Notes under the pieces: generated by a model | The model's input: the letters and a program-made list of their open reading frames with translations, nothing else | Databases searched by the model: none | What the model was told of the DNA's origin: nothing | Shown here: positions 12,271 through 25,344 of the stretch, in pieces | How the letters are laid out: every line of letters starts with the position of its first letter | Numbering within the stretch: position 1 is the first letter of the stretch | Assembly (NCBI GenBank): GCA_026936325.1 | Contig: JAPTHN010000107.1 | Coordinates: 124,001-188,000, forward strand | DNA from: Platynereis dumerilii | Lineage: Eukaryota > Annelida > Polychaeta > Phyllodocida > Nereididae | DNA: 64,000 nucleotides | Direction of reading: 5' to 3' | Program-made: the position numbers and the translations under genes

Positions 12271-12429
12271 GTAGACAGTGGTTAAGGTGTCAAATAAAAG
12301 CCCTTCCCTCATAACCCATCTCAGCAGATTCTCTGGGTGTCATGACCCACTTCTAGCATGGATAACAAGTATTTAACAAGAAAGGCCAAGGAAAAAAGAT
12401 TCCAGAGGCTTTTTTGGAATTTGTTTCCT

Positions 12430-13050
12430 ATTGCAGTCAAAAGACAAATTACTGCTAACCAAGAGGAATTGGTGACCATCTTGCTTATGCTAACTGTGGG
12501 TGAAGGGGTCATAATTCTATTTTGTAGTTGCCTAATTTGTATTCAAGATCATGATGTCAAAAACCATCAAAATACACTCCTCACATCAAGTCAGTCATTA
12601 GATGTCCTGGCGCAATAAAAAGCAAACTAATTGCAATCTAATGGAAATTTGCAGCCATCTTTTTGATGATGATTAAGAGTGAAGAATTCATAATTCAGCT
12701 TTTTAATGTCAAAATTTGAATCGAGTAGGTCAAAAACCTAAAAATACACATTTTGGATGATAATTAAGAGTGAAGAATTCATAATTCAGCCTTTTAGTGT
12801 CAAAATTCGAATAGAGTAGGTCAAAAACTTCAAAATACACCTTCTGCTTGTTGCTCCAGTGCAATTAGACGTCAAAATATTGCTAACAAGGGAAGATTTG
12901 GAAAAAACTTGGCGGCCATCTTGTTTTATGCTAATTAGGGGGTTAAGGAGTCATAATTAAACTTTTTAGTGGCCAGGTTTGCACTCAGCAAGTCAAAAGA
13001 CATCAAAATACACTGTTCACTTGCTACCCCAGTGCAATGTTATGCGGGCC
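12430..13050. repeat. degenerate tandem repeat, about four units
   Basis: Units share 'catcttgtttatgctaa', 'gagtcataatt', 'ttttagtg' and 'caaaatacac'. The two middle units (about 12660-12750 and 12755-12840) are nearly identical over ~90 bp ('agagtgaagaattcataatt'). The 86-codon frame at 12358-12618 overlaps the array and is not considered a gene. Confidence 0.7.
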
Positions 13051-13995
13051 CTTAACAGTTAATGCACCATGCACTGTATGAGTTGTATCGAGAAAAGTTT
13101 CGCCATGCGATCAATAAAGTACATCTGTATCTGTAATTAGAAGCCAAATTATTGTTAAACGTAGAAAAAAAGAGGCTGAAATTTTGGCGGGAAAACCAGT
13201 TTTTGGCCATTTTTAGACCAATAAGGGGCTATCTCAAAATTGTCCCTCCACAAAATTGATTTCTTAGGCCTCAGAAAACATTATTAAAAATTTGTTTTGT
13301 TATAGCTGTTGCCATAGGGTGGAGCCAGGGGTGTGTGCCAAATATGGCTATTTATAGGCTATTTATAGGCCTATAATGCCCTGAAATGGTATAAAGGCAA
13401 AAATATCTCCAGCGCGAGACAAAAAAATATTAATTTTCATGAATATTTTTAAGAAATAATCATTCTGTGGCTTAAAACATCACAGGGAATTAAATAATTT
13501 GGAATTTTGCCAATTTTTGCCTTAATTTTTACATTAAGTCACTGGAGTCCATGTTATATAGTGGTGTGACAGTGTAATGACGCCCCTATCAAACACATTC
13601 ATCGAAGGAATGCTGCAAATAATTATCATTATCATTGTTTCCAACTGATAAAATTGAGTTAATATGACAAAACTATGCGTTATATCAGAAATCATTGTGG
13701 GATTCTCAATTTGGTTGCCAGAATTCTTTAAAATGGGTCCTTTTCAAATTATCGTTTCAAATATTAAGGAAATACAATATCTGATTGCTGGGGTAACTAT
13801 TGTGGCTTCAGAAGCTAAGTATGATGGAAATGTCCAAGTATTAGATCAAATCAGCAGTTGGTGATGCAAGGGTCGTGGATATCTCTTAATTGAGTCCTTG
13901 GACTCTTTGATAATCTTAAAATGCCATTTGACAGCTGTATCATTGGTTTTAAAGTTAAAAAAAATGTTGTGACATATCAACAAATAGATACTCAC
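13051..13995. other. AT-rich intronic sequence
   Basis: 'aataaagtacatctgtatct' at about 13113 looks like the 3' tail of a retroposon. No other feature is supported. The 66-codon frame at 13664-13864 has no recognisable motif. Confidence 0.45.
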
Positions 13996-14121
13996 CCTGA
14001 GACAAGTCCAATTTACTGTTACTGCTGTTAACAATACCATCTGTTGCTTCTTTTGTGATATCTCCTGATGTAACTTCTATTGTCAGATTTCCAATTTGCA
14101 GTCCATCGAAATTAGGACTCC
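13996..14121 (-). CDS. macro-domain gene, exon encoding start of a macro domain
   Basis: This 126-bp internal exon encodes the N-terminal part of a macro domain, the fold that binds ADP-ribose. The visible motifs are LQIGNLTIEV (first strand), GDITKEATD (the Asp contacts the adenine in known macro domains) and GIVNSSN (VNAAN-like ribose-contacting loop), then LDLSQG. The acceptor is 'tcgttcccag' ahead of 14121 and the donor is 'cagg/gtgagt' at 13995. Both ends are phase 1. The split glycine codon at its start is completed by the exon at 29932-29869. The GDIT and VNSSN forms resemble macro domains of PARP14/PARP9/PARP15-like proteins. No downstream exon completing the domain was found to the left, so the gene probably continues beyond the window on the minus strand, or its next exon was missed. 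Confidence 0.87.
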
Positions 14122-14281
14122 CTGGGAACGAAAACAATTAAAGTTACACTGAATGGTAAGCTGAGATTGAACAAAAACTTTGTGTGTGCATATTTTTTGC
14201 TCAGAAGTATTTTTCTGATTGAAAGTACCAAAGACTCAGACTCGTTTATTTTTTGTTCATACAATAACCATAACATATATA

Positions 14282-14684
14282 TCGTCAGCCTAAAGCAAAA
14301 GTGGCCTAAGTCAGACCTAGGCCATTTTTCCTTTTTGGTACCATAGGAAGGCCCTTATGACAATACATGTGCTAAATAAAATTTGGACTCCTAAATTAAT
14401 AATAAACCCCTCAAAACCCCAACTCAATTTTTGCACAAATGTACTTAGGCCAATTTCGTTATCACTAATTTTAGTGGATATCACCAATATTTTTCGGTCA
14501 TAATTGTGAGTATTAATTTTATTGAAGTTGTTTCCTCACATTTCATTCATAAATTTTATGGAGAATTGCTTAATAACACAGCTGAACCACAAAAGAATTT
14601 TGGCCTAAGTCATTTTTGTTTCAAAAAAAAATTTGCCAAAAATTGCAAAAAATGACTTAGGCCAATTTTGCTTTAAGCTGACGA
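14282..14684. mobile_element. 403-bp MITE, TIR 'tcgtcagcytaaagcaaaa'
   Basis: Terminal inverted repeats of about 33 bp with two mismatches ('tcgtcagcctaaagcaaaag' at 14282; 'ttgctttaagctgacga' ending 14684) are flanked by TA at 14280-14281 and 14685-14686. Inside, further copies of 'ggcctaagtca' / 'tgacttaggcc' repeat. Non-coding, Tc1/mariner-type by its TA target. Confidence 0.85.
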
Positions 14685-14687
14685 TAT

Positions 14688-14880
14688 TACCATTACGCAA
14701 AATAAGAAATGAGCAAAGGGAATCCTCAAAGGTAAAAAAAATGCTGATGCTGAGGAGCCCCGATGTTAAGAAAAAGTATCCAGACCCAGCAGATAGTAGC
14801 GTACTTATCAATTCAATATGACAGGTAAGAACAGAAAAAATAGAAGAACCGTAAATCGAGTAGTGAAAACTGAAACGCAG
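14688..14880 (+). repeat. paralogue of the 30175-30325 segment
   Basis: 'gagcaaagggaatcctc', 'gctgaggagcccc', 'cttatcaattcaatatgaca' and 'ggtaagaacagaaaaaatag' match 30183-30320. Beyond that point, 'gagtagtgaaaact' matches 35750-35763. The copy at 30 kb is split by the 5.4-kb foldback; this one is not. Its reading frame is more decayed than that of the 30-kb copy. Confidence 0.8.
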
Positions 14881-14937
14881 TTAAGAGCTGATGGGCCTAG
14901 ACTAGAGGGTCTGGAGCTGTTTTAAAAAGAAGGGTCT

Positions 14938-17472
14938 TTCTTAAGAGCCAGTTTTTCTTAGATTCAGGCAGGGTGTGCTACTCACCAGACTTAGATTTTG
15001 TTCATAATTTTTTTCTTGGTAAGCCATTACTAAAAAGTGGGAAAAATTGCATTTTTAGACCTCCATTCCTTTTAGGTTATTTTTAGGGGCCCTTTAAAAT
15101 ATAGTGCCAAAATTTGGATTGTGTCAAAGTCCAGATTTCAAATCCCATTATCACAGTAACTTCTTGGTGTACCTCTGTTATATATTAATGGCCAAATATA
15201 TAGACTCAAAGGCATCATTTGGTATCGCATTTATGATGATTGACTCTGGGCGCAGGCAATAGGGGGCGCTCAAAGATACTGCTTCAGTCAATTTTAAGCT
15301 GAATTGATGGGGCCTATGTGGCTTGGGCCCTTGGTGTACCTTGATGTTTTATGCATGTATATATATTATCAAGAAGGGGACCTATATTATAAATTTACAT
15401 AAAAATTGGAATGGTACACTGAGGGCGCATCTCCACAGGGGGTGCTGTTTCCTATAAAGAAGTGAAATAGGCCCTTTTTCAGTGCTCTGTAGCTCATTGC
15501 GCCCAGGGTCAACAGCACAGTGAGCCTGCCTGTCATGTGCTATAACACCTCCAGTTTACAGGGTTGTAAGCATCTCTGAGGTACTCTTAACCATTCTCTT
15601 TCCAAAATTTATTTAAGGTACCACATATGACAATTTTTCAAATTTTCAAAAATCACCGGGACGCCCGCAATATGAATGGAAACAGTCTTCTCTACTAAAT
15701 ATTGGTTTCTAGGATATATTTTTCTCCAAATAGTGTGTATTCGCAAGTAGGGGTGCCACAAGTACCCCAAAATTTAATTTCTTCCATTTTTCAAGTTCAC
15801 TGTTGCTGCATTCATGTCAGTTGTGGGACTCCAATCTCAAAACAGGCAATTTAGCATGCCACCGCAATTTTCTATATACAGTGTCACCTGTAAGTAAATA
15901 AATGGGTGATGTTTTGCCGTTGGGTCAATACTTTACATCCTCAACCTTAATTGCTCAAGGAAACAAGCAAGCCCTTCTGAAGAAATGAAAACATATAGGG
16001 CTATAAAAAATCATATTTGAGGCACCTGGTCGCGATTTGTTTTTGCTCTTGCTATAGCATCAGTTCCATATGGCAAATGAGTCAAAATAACTTAAGTGAG
16101 GGAATCCCCCTCAAATTTGAATTTGCCTTGGCCATACGTAATTCTGAGTCAAAGAAAATTGTTTGACATTGTTATCCCAACCACCATAAATATTGGCCTT
16201 TATGATCCAGTTTGTTTTTATCTCATTGAATGACAATTCAGACTTACACAATCAGGATGATAACATTGATCCAATACCAATGGCTCAATGTTATCATCCT
16301 GCTTGCGGAAGAAATGCATTATTTTTATATATATTACTTCTAAAACTCAATTACTAAGTATAAATTAAAGTATAAGTCATTCAGATAACATTGTCAAACC
16401 AAAGACATTGAAATGTATACAATAATGCCCCATACATTGAAAAAGTTAGCGAAGTCTAAGATGAAATGAAATCAAATTTTATGGAATTGAGCCTTAAAAA
16501 TGTGTTTCCAAACTATCATAGCTGAGAGCTTAAAATGGTCAATCATAAATGCGGTTTCTATTGATCACTAAAACATACTGACTGTCAGAAAGTTAGTGTC
16601 CCATAAATTACATCAATGCAGCAGCAGCAAGCATGAAAAACAGGAGAATAATCTATTTTGGGGGTACTTGTGGCGCCCCCTACATGCGTGTACACATTAA
16701 CTTAAGTAAAATATATCCTAACAACCAAAATTTATTGGAGACACAGCTTGCTTTCATATTGAGGGTGTCCCGGTGATTTTTTGAAAAATTGAAAAGTCGT
16801 CATATGTGCTACCTTAAAAAAATTCTGGAAAGAGAATGGTTACACCCCAGTAAACTAAAGGTGTTATAGCACATGACAGGCATGCTCACCATGCTGTTGA
16901 CCCTGGGCGCAATGAGCTACAGAGCCCTGAAAAAGGGTCTATTTCGCTTTTTTATAGGAAACAGAGCCCCCTGTGGCGATGCACCCTCAGTGTACCATTC
17001 AAATTTTAATGAAAACTATTAATGTAGGCCCCCTGCTTCAAATGCGTGCACAAAAAATTTAGGTACACCCAGTGCGCATGCCACAATTGTCCGATCAACT
17101 CTTCTTATAATTGACTGAAGCAGTAACTTTGAGCGGCCCCTGCTGCCTGCACCCAGAGTCGATCATCCTAAGTGCGATACCAAATGATACTGTTGGGTCA
17201 ATATATTTTGCTTTTAAAATATAACTGAGGTACATCATGCAGATACCGAGATAATAGGATTTGAAATCAGGACTTTGACACAATCCAAATTTTGGCCGTA
17301 TATTTCAAGGGGCCTTCAAAAACAACCTAAAAGGTATGGAGGTCTAAAATGCAATTTTATCCCACTTTTTAGTAATCAGTTAGCAGGGAAAAAATTAAGA
17401 ACAATATCCGAGTCGGGTGAGTATCACCCCTAATGGAGAAGTGCCTGAATCTTAGATAAACTGCCTCTTAAA
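14938..17472. mobile_element. 2.5-kb foldback element, ~1.25-kb arms
   Basis: The left arm from 'cttagattcaggca' (about 14957) to about 16200 is the inverse of the right arm from about 16230 to 'cctgaatcttag' (about 17455). Matching landmarks: 'tgacaatttttcaaattttc' near 15628 against 'gaaaaattgaaaagtcgtca' near 16782, and 'cctaaaaggtatggaggtct' near 17326 against the 'agacctccattccttttagg' region near 15056. The centre lies near 16220 around 'caatgttatcatcc'. No coding capacity. Identity between arms looks like roughly 80-85%, so it is not recent. Confidence 0.85.
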
Positions 17473-17733
17473 TAAATTTCTGTTACAAATATAACAATGA
17501 GGAATTGAACAATTTGAATCATAATTATCTAATCATATAATTTTGATGTCGCTTTTGCATCCGTTAAAACTATGTGTAAAAATCTTAGTCTTGAATTGGT
17601 CTTGCATGTCATTAAATAATTTGGTAAATTTGTATTTTATGCCATTTCTTGCAAAACTCATGTCTCAATGCAGGCAGCTGCAGAACAAAAGCATGTCTCA
17701 TATTATAATAATGTCTAGTCAAGTTTTTACCAG

Positions 17734-18364
17734 ATAGATAGATAGATAGATAGATAGATACATCCTCATAACTCAGGGCATCCTAACCAAGCCCTGATTG
17801 CCAGCCCTGCCTTATACTGGGGTGTCGACAGCAGCATGCCAGCGGTGACTGAATAGGGGTACCTTGAGGTGCTTAGGGTTCAGCAGGGGTCCAGTTGGGT
17901 TTTAACTGGGCTATTAGTGAGACTGGATTGGACGGCGTCTTAAGTATTTTAACACCTCCTCCAGTCATGCATATTTATGACACCCAAGACTTGTGGTACC
18001 CTCGCAAGCAGAGTTTGAGTGAAGTCAAGCTCTGTGGTGGGAGAATGGATAGATATGGTAAGTTAACCCTCTAAGCCCAGTTCTATGCGCTCACGAGGGT
18101 TGATTGATGAGATGAGAGAGAGAGAGCGGGAGTCCTTAACATGTTACACATTTACCCCATGTGAGGGATCTTTTACTTGCCCAGCACAGACACTGATACA
18201 AGGGGCTACCAATTTAATGTCTCATCCGAACGACATCCAGCTAGGATTTTGCTCATGAAGGTACACTGAAAATGTTGGGTTCTCCGCCCGGGGTTCAAAT
18301 CCATGCAGGCAAAGACCTTCAGCGGAGCAAGCGGGAACCTTAACCACTACACCACCCAGCTGCC
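17734..18364 (-). mobile_element. tRNA-related SINE-like element, long copy, (TATC)n tail
   Basis: On the minus strand the head at 18364 reads 'ggcagctgggtggtgtagtg' (A-box-like). The body holds 'gccccttgtatcagtgtctg' and 'gggcaagtaaaagat', shared with 8501-8752, and the tail is the (GATA)n run at 17734-17760. A box-B-like 'ggggttcaaatcc' is present at about 18293 but on the plus strand, opposite to the A box. About 290 bp (17761-18050) between the shared body and the tail are absent from the short copy. Confidence 0.7.
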
Positions 18365-21300
18365 TAAAGGATTGATAACCTCTTAAAAATATTTAGGAAC
18401 AGGGCGTTTGATAACCGACTACACAGTTTGCAGTAATGCAGTGCACATATATCTTCCAGTTTTAAAATCTTCAACTCTTTGAACAGGACATTCGTATGAG
18501 CATTAAATTTGCTGTTGGTAATAATTGTTACACCAAGAGAATCTATCCTAGACGAATCCTGCCTTTGCCGCTTCTTATCATAAGATTTTGCGTCAGAGCG
18601 TCATAGTCAATCAGCGCCGAGGATTTCACTCCCCTTCAAAAGTTTACCAGCAATTTGCGAAGCAACTATTAACTACTCAGAGACATACAACTTACCAGTT
18701 TAAAGGTCTTAAAGAGATCTATCCACCTAAGTAAGAATTATTTGTAGTCCTTAAAGAAGTGTGCGAAACGGCATCGCCCCCATTTGCATAACATGAGTGA
18801 AGGCTAGTTCATTGGCCATCATTGTGGACGTGTCCGATCTATTCCCTGAAGGCTCTGTTGAAGTGAATTGTTACTGCATTTTTCTGTAATTTGAATACAG
18901 TTTGAGAACGCCAGCCCCATAGAGTTAACCCATAATTGAAATACGATGAATTTAACGCATTATAGATATTAATTAATTAAGGCGTCAGCTGGTAAGGTAG
19001 GCCAAACAAAAAGCACAAAATAAATGACCCCTGGATTCATTTTTGGAAGGCATAGAAATACTTGACAGTTCTAAGTGCAGTCAACTTTGTTACATCATCT
19101 TCTTCTTCTTCAATGGCTATCCGTCCCTTGTGGAACCACCTTAATTAGGGTGTATCTGGTGTATTTTTTTGGTGCTGAGGTTCATAGATAGGAGTATTTC
19201 TGCCAAATTTCATCCATTTTGAAGGTTGCCTAGGGGTGGCTGATTTCGTTTGAAGATTGCAAACTCTAAAAAGCTAAGAAAACGCCGAAAATCCTTATAT
19301 TTTGAGAACAAGTAGAGGGATTATGATCATGGAAATTTGTGGGGGACCCTCTTAAAGCATGCTCATTGTCTCCAGAAACAAGGAAAATATTACCAAACCG
19401 AATTTCAAGGCTTATTCCAGCTGCTACTGGCTTAAATGTCAAATAGTGTCTGTTTAGATGTAAAAAATCGTATTTTCCATCAAAATATGAAAACTATTGA
19501 CTTTAGGTCATATAAATGTATTGACATTGAATACAAAAATGGATATTCTGAACATTTTAGGATCAATTCCAATTTTGTAGGTTCAATGGTTATTGAGATA
19601 TGGCCTTTTGGGTGAATAATCACTGAATATTCATTGAAAAATTACAAAATAAACTCATCTCTTGAGACTGAGATTTGAAAGAATTTTATATTATGACAGA
19701 CAATAATCTGGAACAGTCTTGAGAATACATAGGCATCACTTTAAAGAAGTGGAAAGATGTTCTATTGATTTAAAAGTCAGTCCCACTTCATTCAGCAACT
19801 GGTTCATTGAAAGGCTGTAAGGGCTGAGGGCTTGGACTTGGCAAGTTGGAGAAAAAATAAGGATGAAGACATCGACGATCAGAGAGAAGAAGATAGTGCT
19901 ATTCTGAACTGAAGGTTGCATATGGATAAGACTGTCAGTGTTACTACCACCTTTTGTTTTGCTGTTAGAAGTAGAAATTGAAATCTTTGGTGAAGGCTGC
20001 GAGTCAATGGCAGTTAAATCTTGTAATGTAATAGTGAATTCCAAAAGGGGCAGATGGTTACTTAGATGTACAGAAAATGCGGAGAGCTTGATTTCCAGGA
20101 ATTAATCTAAGTTTGAAACTGTTTATTAAAGAAAAGTTATCAAATGAGAAAGAGGTGATTGAAATGTCAAATTCCACATTGGGAATCCATCAAAATAATA
20201 ATGCCATTGTGAAAATGATGATTCATCTAACACTGCTGGCTATTCTATCTGAATGTGCACCAGACCATCTTTCCTCAACAACAGCTTGCAAATAAAGACA
20301 TGCCACTGCTGCCAAACTGCTATGGTAAAGCCATATTAAGCCACAAGTAGGCAAGGCCACTGGGCATATGTGCAAGAAATTGATTGTAATGATAACGATG
20401 TGCCTGATTCATAATGATACATTTATGAAGACACTGTGGAATTCAACAAAAGGGAGATGGAAACAAAAGCTGGTGGTCCCATAATTACACATGCTACAGA
20501 TTTTGCAGGATTCACAGCTGTCACATGAACATTTGCTGTGTTTGAAACTGTTCAATAGCTACGGAATTATTACTTGACCTTCCAAGTGTTCCAGCAGGTC
20601 ATGTCAAACCTGTTCATTCTTTTCTTGCGGAAAGATACACAATCTAGGCTATTACCAAATAATGCTCTATCATCTTTTATAACTTGGATGACTTCAATGA
20701 CTTTTTGAATACCAAATATATTACCAAAGGACACATTTAGCCTACATGCAAAGTGAGAGATGCAATGGAATTTCTTGGTGTTTCATGTTGCGGCATTAGG
20801 ATTAGGACTTCACACTATTTCCCAGAGTTCCTCGAACCAGTTTTCATAGTATAACAACATAGATGGTACCTAGAAGATAAAAGGGTACATGGACCATACC
20901 AGATGTGACCATTCTTCACATTTTGAGTGTATTTGCAGCTCTCTATGTGAAATGGTTGTTGAGATACAGCCCGAAGATCCCGAAAATGGTAATTTTTTAT
21001 GTAAAATCAAAAGTGGGGGGTGAACCGGCATTAGGACATCTTCAATTGACCTGAAATTTCACAGGAAGTCTTCTGGACTCCATCCACAACTTTCGAGAGG
21101 GCTGGGCTCTGATCGGTTAACTTCGTTGAAATTTGGTACGGCCTAGCATAGCCTCATCAGACAAAGCCTAATTTCTTGTTTGAAGACGATGACTAACACT
21201 GATTAAAATGCACAAAAACATAGGTTGTTGGTATTCATTTTGAAGCTCTTGATCAGGGCTTTCTAAAGAAATCATTATCATTGATGTATCTGTAATATTG

Positions 21301-21560
21301 ACTGAGTTACGGAGAACCGCGGATTATTTTACTGATTGAAAAACATATATATTGCATAATTTTCAATTGCAATCAGCCACCCTAGCCCTTAATGGAGTTC
21401 AATGAAATTTTAGGGTTTTATCCAGGACACCAAACCTCACCCCCAAAAAACAGTCAGAGGTGATCCAACAATGTAAGGGGGTTAGATGCACCCTAACCTT
21501 CATATATATATGAAGTGATATATAATCAGACTGTATCCTTAGTGATTAGCTTCTCTCTAA
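18365..21560. other. 3.2-kb intronic stretch without recognised features
   Basis: AT-rich sequence with a few short frames (the longest is 102 codons, minus, 19736-20044, Ser/Thr-rich, no motif or splice support). No repeat family or exon was recognised by eye. Confidence 0.4.
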
Positions 21561-21569
21561 GCGTGTGCA

Positions 21570-22700
21570 GGTTAAAAACTAAGCTGTTGCATATCTTATT
21601 CAGCCTCACAGAGCCAATCTCAGAGAGCACCCCCCCCCCTTCCCGCCATTAAGGGCTATCCTCAACCAATCTTCTGGGTCATCTGGCCTGATTCCTAGAC
21701 CCTCTAGGGTACTGTACAGTTCGTCTTTCCAGAGTTTTCTAGCTGCTTCCAGCGCTGGGCATCTCAGCATAAAATGCTGCACGTCTTCTTCTTCTGTGTC
21801 ACAGAGGGTACATTTGCTGCTTTCGCTTCGTTTGAAATTTCTTTAGTGATTCCTGGAGGATGTATGTTCCAGCGAGGAGCTTGGCCCTGACAGCTGCTCT
21901 TCTCGTCTCCTGCAGACTGTACATGTTTGTTCTCCATAGCGGATGTGGGGCGCCTGCTTTACACATCTCAAGATCCAGCCACTTGAGGGAGCTTTTCTTC
22001 GCAGAGGTTTGCAGTTGATCGGCGTGGCTCTTGCCAAAGATTGACTGCTTGATGTACCTCATCCATGACTGCTTCGACCAGGGGCTTTGCCAGGCGCTAA
22101 CCAGATCGATCTGGTAGACAATAGCAATCCTTCTTATACTGACGAACCAACTGTTGGAGCTGTCTGGGAGACTGAGTTGTCTAATGGCGAGATTCTTCAA
22201 TGGACCTTCTTGTTGTCTGCATATTGCACCAAAAAGGAGAAGCGCCTTATATTCTATGAATGTTGAAGCTGGGTTCGTGCCAGTTGTGAGACAGATGAAT
22301 TCAGCGGCAACACGTTCCAGAAGACTTAGGTGTTGACGCAGCAGCTTCTTCAGAATGGTAGCTTCTAGCCCATGCGTAATTCCAGGTAGAATTTGGGATC
22401 TCATCACTTGTGCAGAAATAATCGGGTTGAGACCGTCTTTTCCGTGAATGCCTCTCCCTATAAGAAGATATGCTGTCCTGCGCCCGAGCGAGATCTTCTC
22501 TGCGGTGTCCAGACTGAGACTTCCCCTAGCCCAGGTGTGTAAAGGTGTCAACTATTGAAACTTCGTCATCACCCAAAGACCACTGGTTTTCTGTACATCT
22601 CGCTGGACTGCCAAGGAGATCCCTCACTGAGCTCTTGCTTGGGTGCAGCTTATAGTTTACCTTTGTGACAGAATACTTGTAGCTGTATATGCAATACCTC
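21570..22700 (-). mobile_element. 5'-truncated LINE, C-terminal part of the RT polyprotein
   Basis: Minus-strand frames from about 22700 to 21570 encode the part of a LINE polyprotein downstream of the reverse transcriptase core: 'YKLHPSKSSVRDLLG' and 'HLG' in one frame, then a 250-codon frame (22551-21799) with ISLGRRTAYLL, GLNPIISAQVMRSQILPG, LERVAAEF and SSLKWLDLEMC, then in a third frame CTLCDTEEEDVQHFMLRC. The last is a Cys/Cys/His/Cys knuckle of the kind that ends many metazoan LINE proteins. Two frame changes break the copy (near 22540 and near 21830). The same C-terminal layout is seen at 42440-42800. Assignment to a LINE is by pattern; the clade is not determined. Confidence 0.8.
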
Positions 22701-22915
22701 TATTTCAGATAAAATTAGCCTTGGGAACAAATTTTTCAGGTTTTTAAATTGTTAAAACCATCCTATTTCATGATATATTGAAAAAAAAAAGCCAATTTAT
22801 CTCTCGAATTTACAATTATTTTAAGTGGAAGTCATGATTCTATAAATTTTTTTGTTTTTTTATGCAAGCACATGTGACTTTGATTTTAACACTTCAATAG
22901 TTCTTATGATTTATG

Positions 22916-23330
22916 CTCAGTGCATCATAAGTTAATGTATTGCTTGGTAATTGTGATGTGTTTAAGGTCAAAATGTTTAAATTCTAAAATACGATTTTGA
23001 ACTAGCCTGCATTGTCACAATAGTGGCTGATCCATTTGCACTCTTTGACTTGCAAATGGCTGTTTCAGTTCAAACTGTCTTCGAAATGTGAAGGCAAAGC
23101 ACCCAATGTATCATGGACATAAAATACATGGTAATGTTCTGCATTAGGAGCTAAACCATTAATTCAAATAATGGTTCTTCACACCAGTCAGGGACAGTTA
23201 AAGTCACTGGCCAAGCACTTGAGGAAGTCCTCTTTTTAGGTACAGGAAAAAAAATCTACAACTTTAACCACATTACCATTACTAGGCAATACATCAACTC
23301 ATGATGCACTTATCATCAGTGTCTCATATG
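22916..23330. mobile_element. hairpin MITE-like element with ~50-bp terminal repeats
   Basis: 'gtgcatcataagttaatgta' and 'ttgcttggtaattgtgatgt' at about 22920-22962 are mirrored by 'acattaccattactaggcaa' and 'tacatcaactcatgatgcac' at about 23272-23312. The interior is non-coding. The exact ends and target duplication are unclear. Confidence 0.65.
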
Positions 23331-23370
23331 ATCTCAGAGCTGCCAGCGAATACCCTGTGATACATTGTCG

Positions 23371-24470
23371 GACTACACCGCGTCTGACGAAATTACGCAA
23401 GTAGGTTATTTTTCATTGGTAGGAAAATGTTCGGGCCTAATGTTTTGTCCTTTTCGCATAATCATTGGCTTGCTATGAGACATCTTCCGTGTAACTTTCA
23501 TCCAATTCCGTTGGGGCAAAGTTGAGTTATGCCATATATTCAAATATTTTGGTGTCTTATGAAATACGCAAAATCAACATATTAAGGGGAGGGGCCTTGA
23601 TAATGTTAAATTTTCAAATTTCTGCAAGCCAGTCATTGGCGTCTAATCAATTAGCAACTATCCATATCAAAAAATTTGCTTACTTGCTACCTCTGCCAAG
23701 CTATACGCATTAATTGTCTCCATTGGAATGACATTGGTTTTGCATACATTTTTCGAATGAATGCTTCTGAAAACCTCAAAGAGGTTCCGATCTTTAAAAA
23801 CATGTTACTACCAGTTACCTTGTTCTATCTATTGAGCTCAATTAAAGGGTCACTAAAGCAACTTGTCTCCCTTTAAACTGGCGAGCAATCAAAAAGCACA
23901 TCCATGAACTGCCATTGGAATAGCATTTAGATCAGAATGTGCAGTTCCTGATTCAATATTTTGTCAATTCCCAATGCATAACTTATCACTCAGTTTAATT
24001 GAACTAAATGGATAGAAAAATGTTATTTTTAAACTTGTTTTCAAAAGAATCTGAATCATTTTGAGATTATGGGGAGCATTCATTCGAAAAATTTATGCAA
24101 ATCCTATGTTATTCCAATGGAGACAATTAAAGCATACTGCTTGGCAGAGGCAGCAAGTAAGCAATTTTTTTCAGTATGAATAGTTGCTATATGATTAGAC
24201 GCTAATGACTGGAGCGCAGTAATTTGAAAATTTAACATTTTCAAGCCCCTCCACTTAATATATCAATTTTGCGTAATTTCGTAAGACACCAAAATATTTG
24301 AATATATGGCATAATTCAACTTCGCCCCAACGGAATTGGATGAAAGTTATATGGAAGATGTCTCATAGCAAGCCAATGCTTTTGTCAAAAGGATACAACA
24401 TTTGGCCCAAACGTCTTCAAACCAATGTAAAATAACCTACTTGTGTAATTTCGTCAGATGCGGTGTAGTC
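23371..24470. mobile_element. 1.1-kb palindromic MITE, 'gactacaccgc' ends
   Basis: Inverted arms run almost the full length. The left end 'gactacaccgcgtctgacga' (23371) mirrors 'tcgtcagatgcggtgtagtc' (ending 24470). 'caacggaattggatgaaagt' (about 24325) mirrors 'actttcatccaattccgttg' (about 23494), and 'ccattggaatgacat' (about 23720) mirrors the corresponding right-arm bases. Centre near 23920. The 63- and 66-codon frames inside are not genes. Confidence 0.85.
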
Positions 24471-24479
24471 GATTTTTAA

Positions 24480-25340
24480 ATTCTTTTCTGCCTTGGGCCT
24501 TTAGTAACTGTCAGTAAATTTCACTTTGTAGTTTTTAATCTCTTTACTGTTTTAACACATATTTATTTATTTATTTTTTAAACTGTATATTTTTAAGCTA
24601 TTACATTTAATTTCTTGTTTCATACATTTTATTTTATAACATATACATATTTATTTTATTCTCATGTACAAATTCAACTATTTATTTATTTGCCAAAAAA
24701 TTATATTCTTCTTCTTTCTTCAATAATAAGAACTAATAAAGATTTGAAATCAATTTCACATGTGCTTGCATGGAAAAACAACATATTCGTGAAATCATGG
24801 CTTCTGCTTCAAACAATTGCAATTTCGAGAAAGTAATTGGCATTTTTCAATATAACATCAGATAAGTCTTTGATCCTCCTCCACCCCCCCCAAAAAAAAG
24901 TGAAGATAAAAATAAAAATGAACTTCCAACTCATATAGAAACAATCCACCTCGGCCTACCCCTTTTGACCAATTGTTTCTCAGACACATAATAATATTAT
25001 AATTGTTGATAACAATACTGGTTTAGTAGGATATTATTTCACCCCATAATCAGAACAAATTAAGCTGCACTTTCAACACCCAACTCCGTCCCCCCGCCAA
25101 AAAGACTTTCAAAAATCTCAGCCAGAACTCCCCCCCCCCCCAAAGTAAACAAGATATTAAAAAGGACATACAGAAAGCAAACTACTATAGTGATCAATAT
25201 ATGGGCTTCTCAGGAATTTTGTTTTACTGCAAGATCTGTACCGATTCCAAAATTCTTAAAATTTTTTTTTAGCGGTATACTTCCATTGACATCATTGACA
25301 CTTTGAAAATAGCAGATTGTAAGCACTGCTTTTCTGTGTA
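24480..25340. other. AT-rich stretch with poly-C runs
   Basis: Runs of C (about 24882-24893 and 25130-25141) and oligo-T tracts. No supported gene or element. Confidence 0.5.
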
Positions 25341-25344
25341 TTGT

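Noticed and set aside
19736-20044. 102-codon minus-strand frame with Ser/Thr-rich product
   Set aside because: No splice sites, motif or duplicate; length is within chance expectation for this window.
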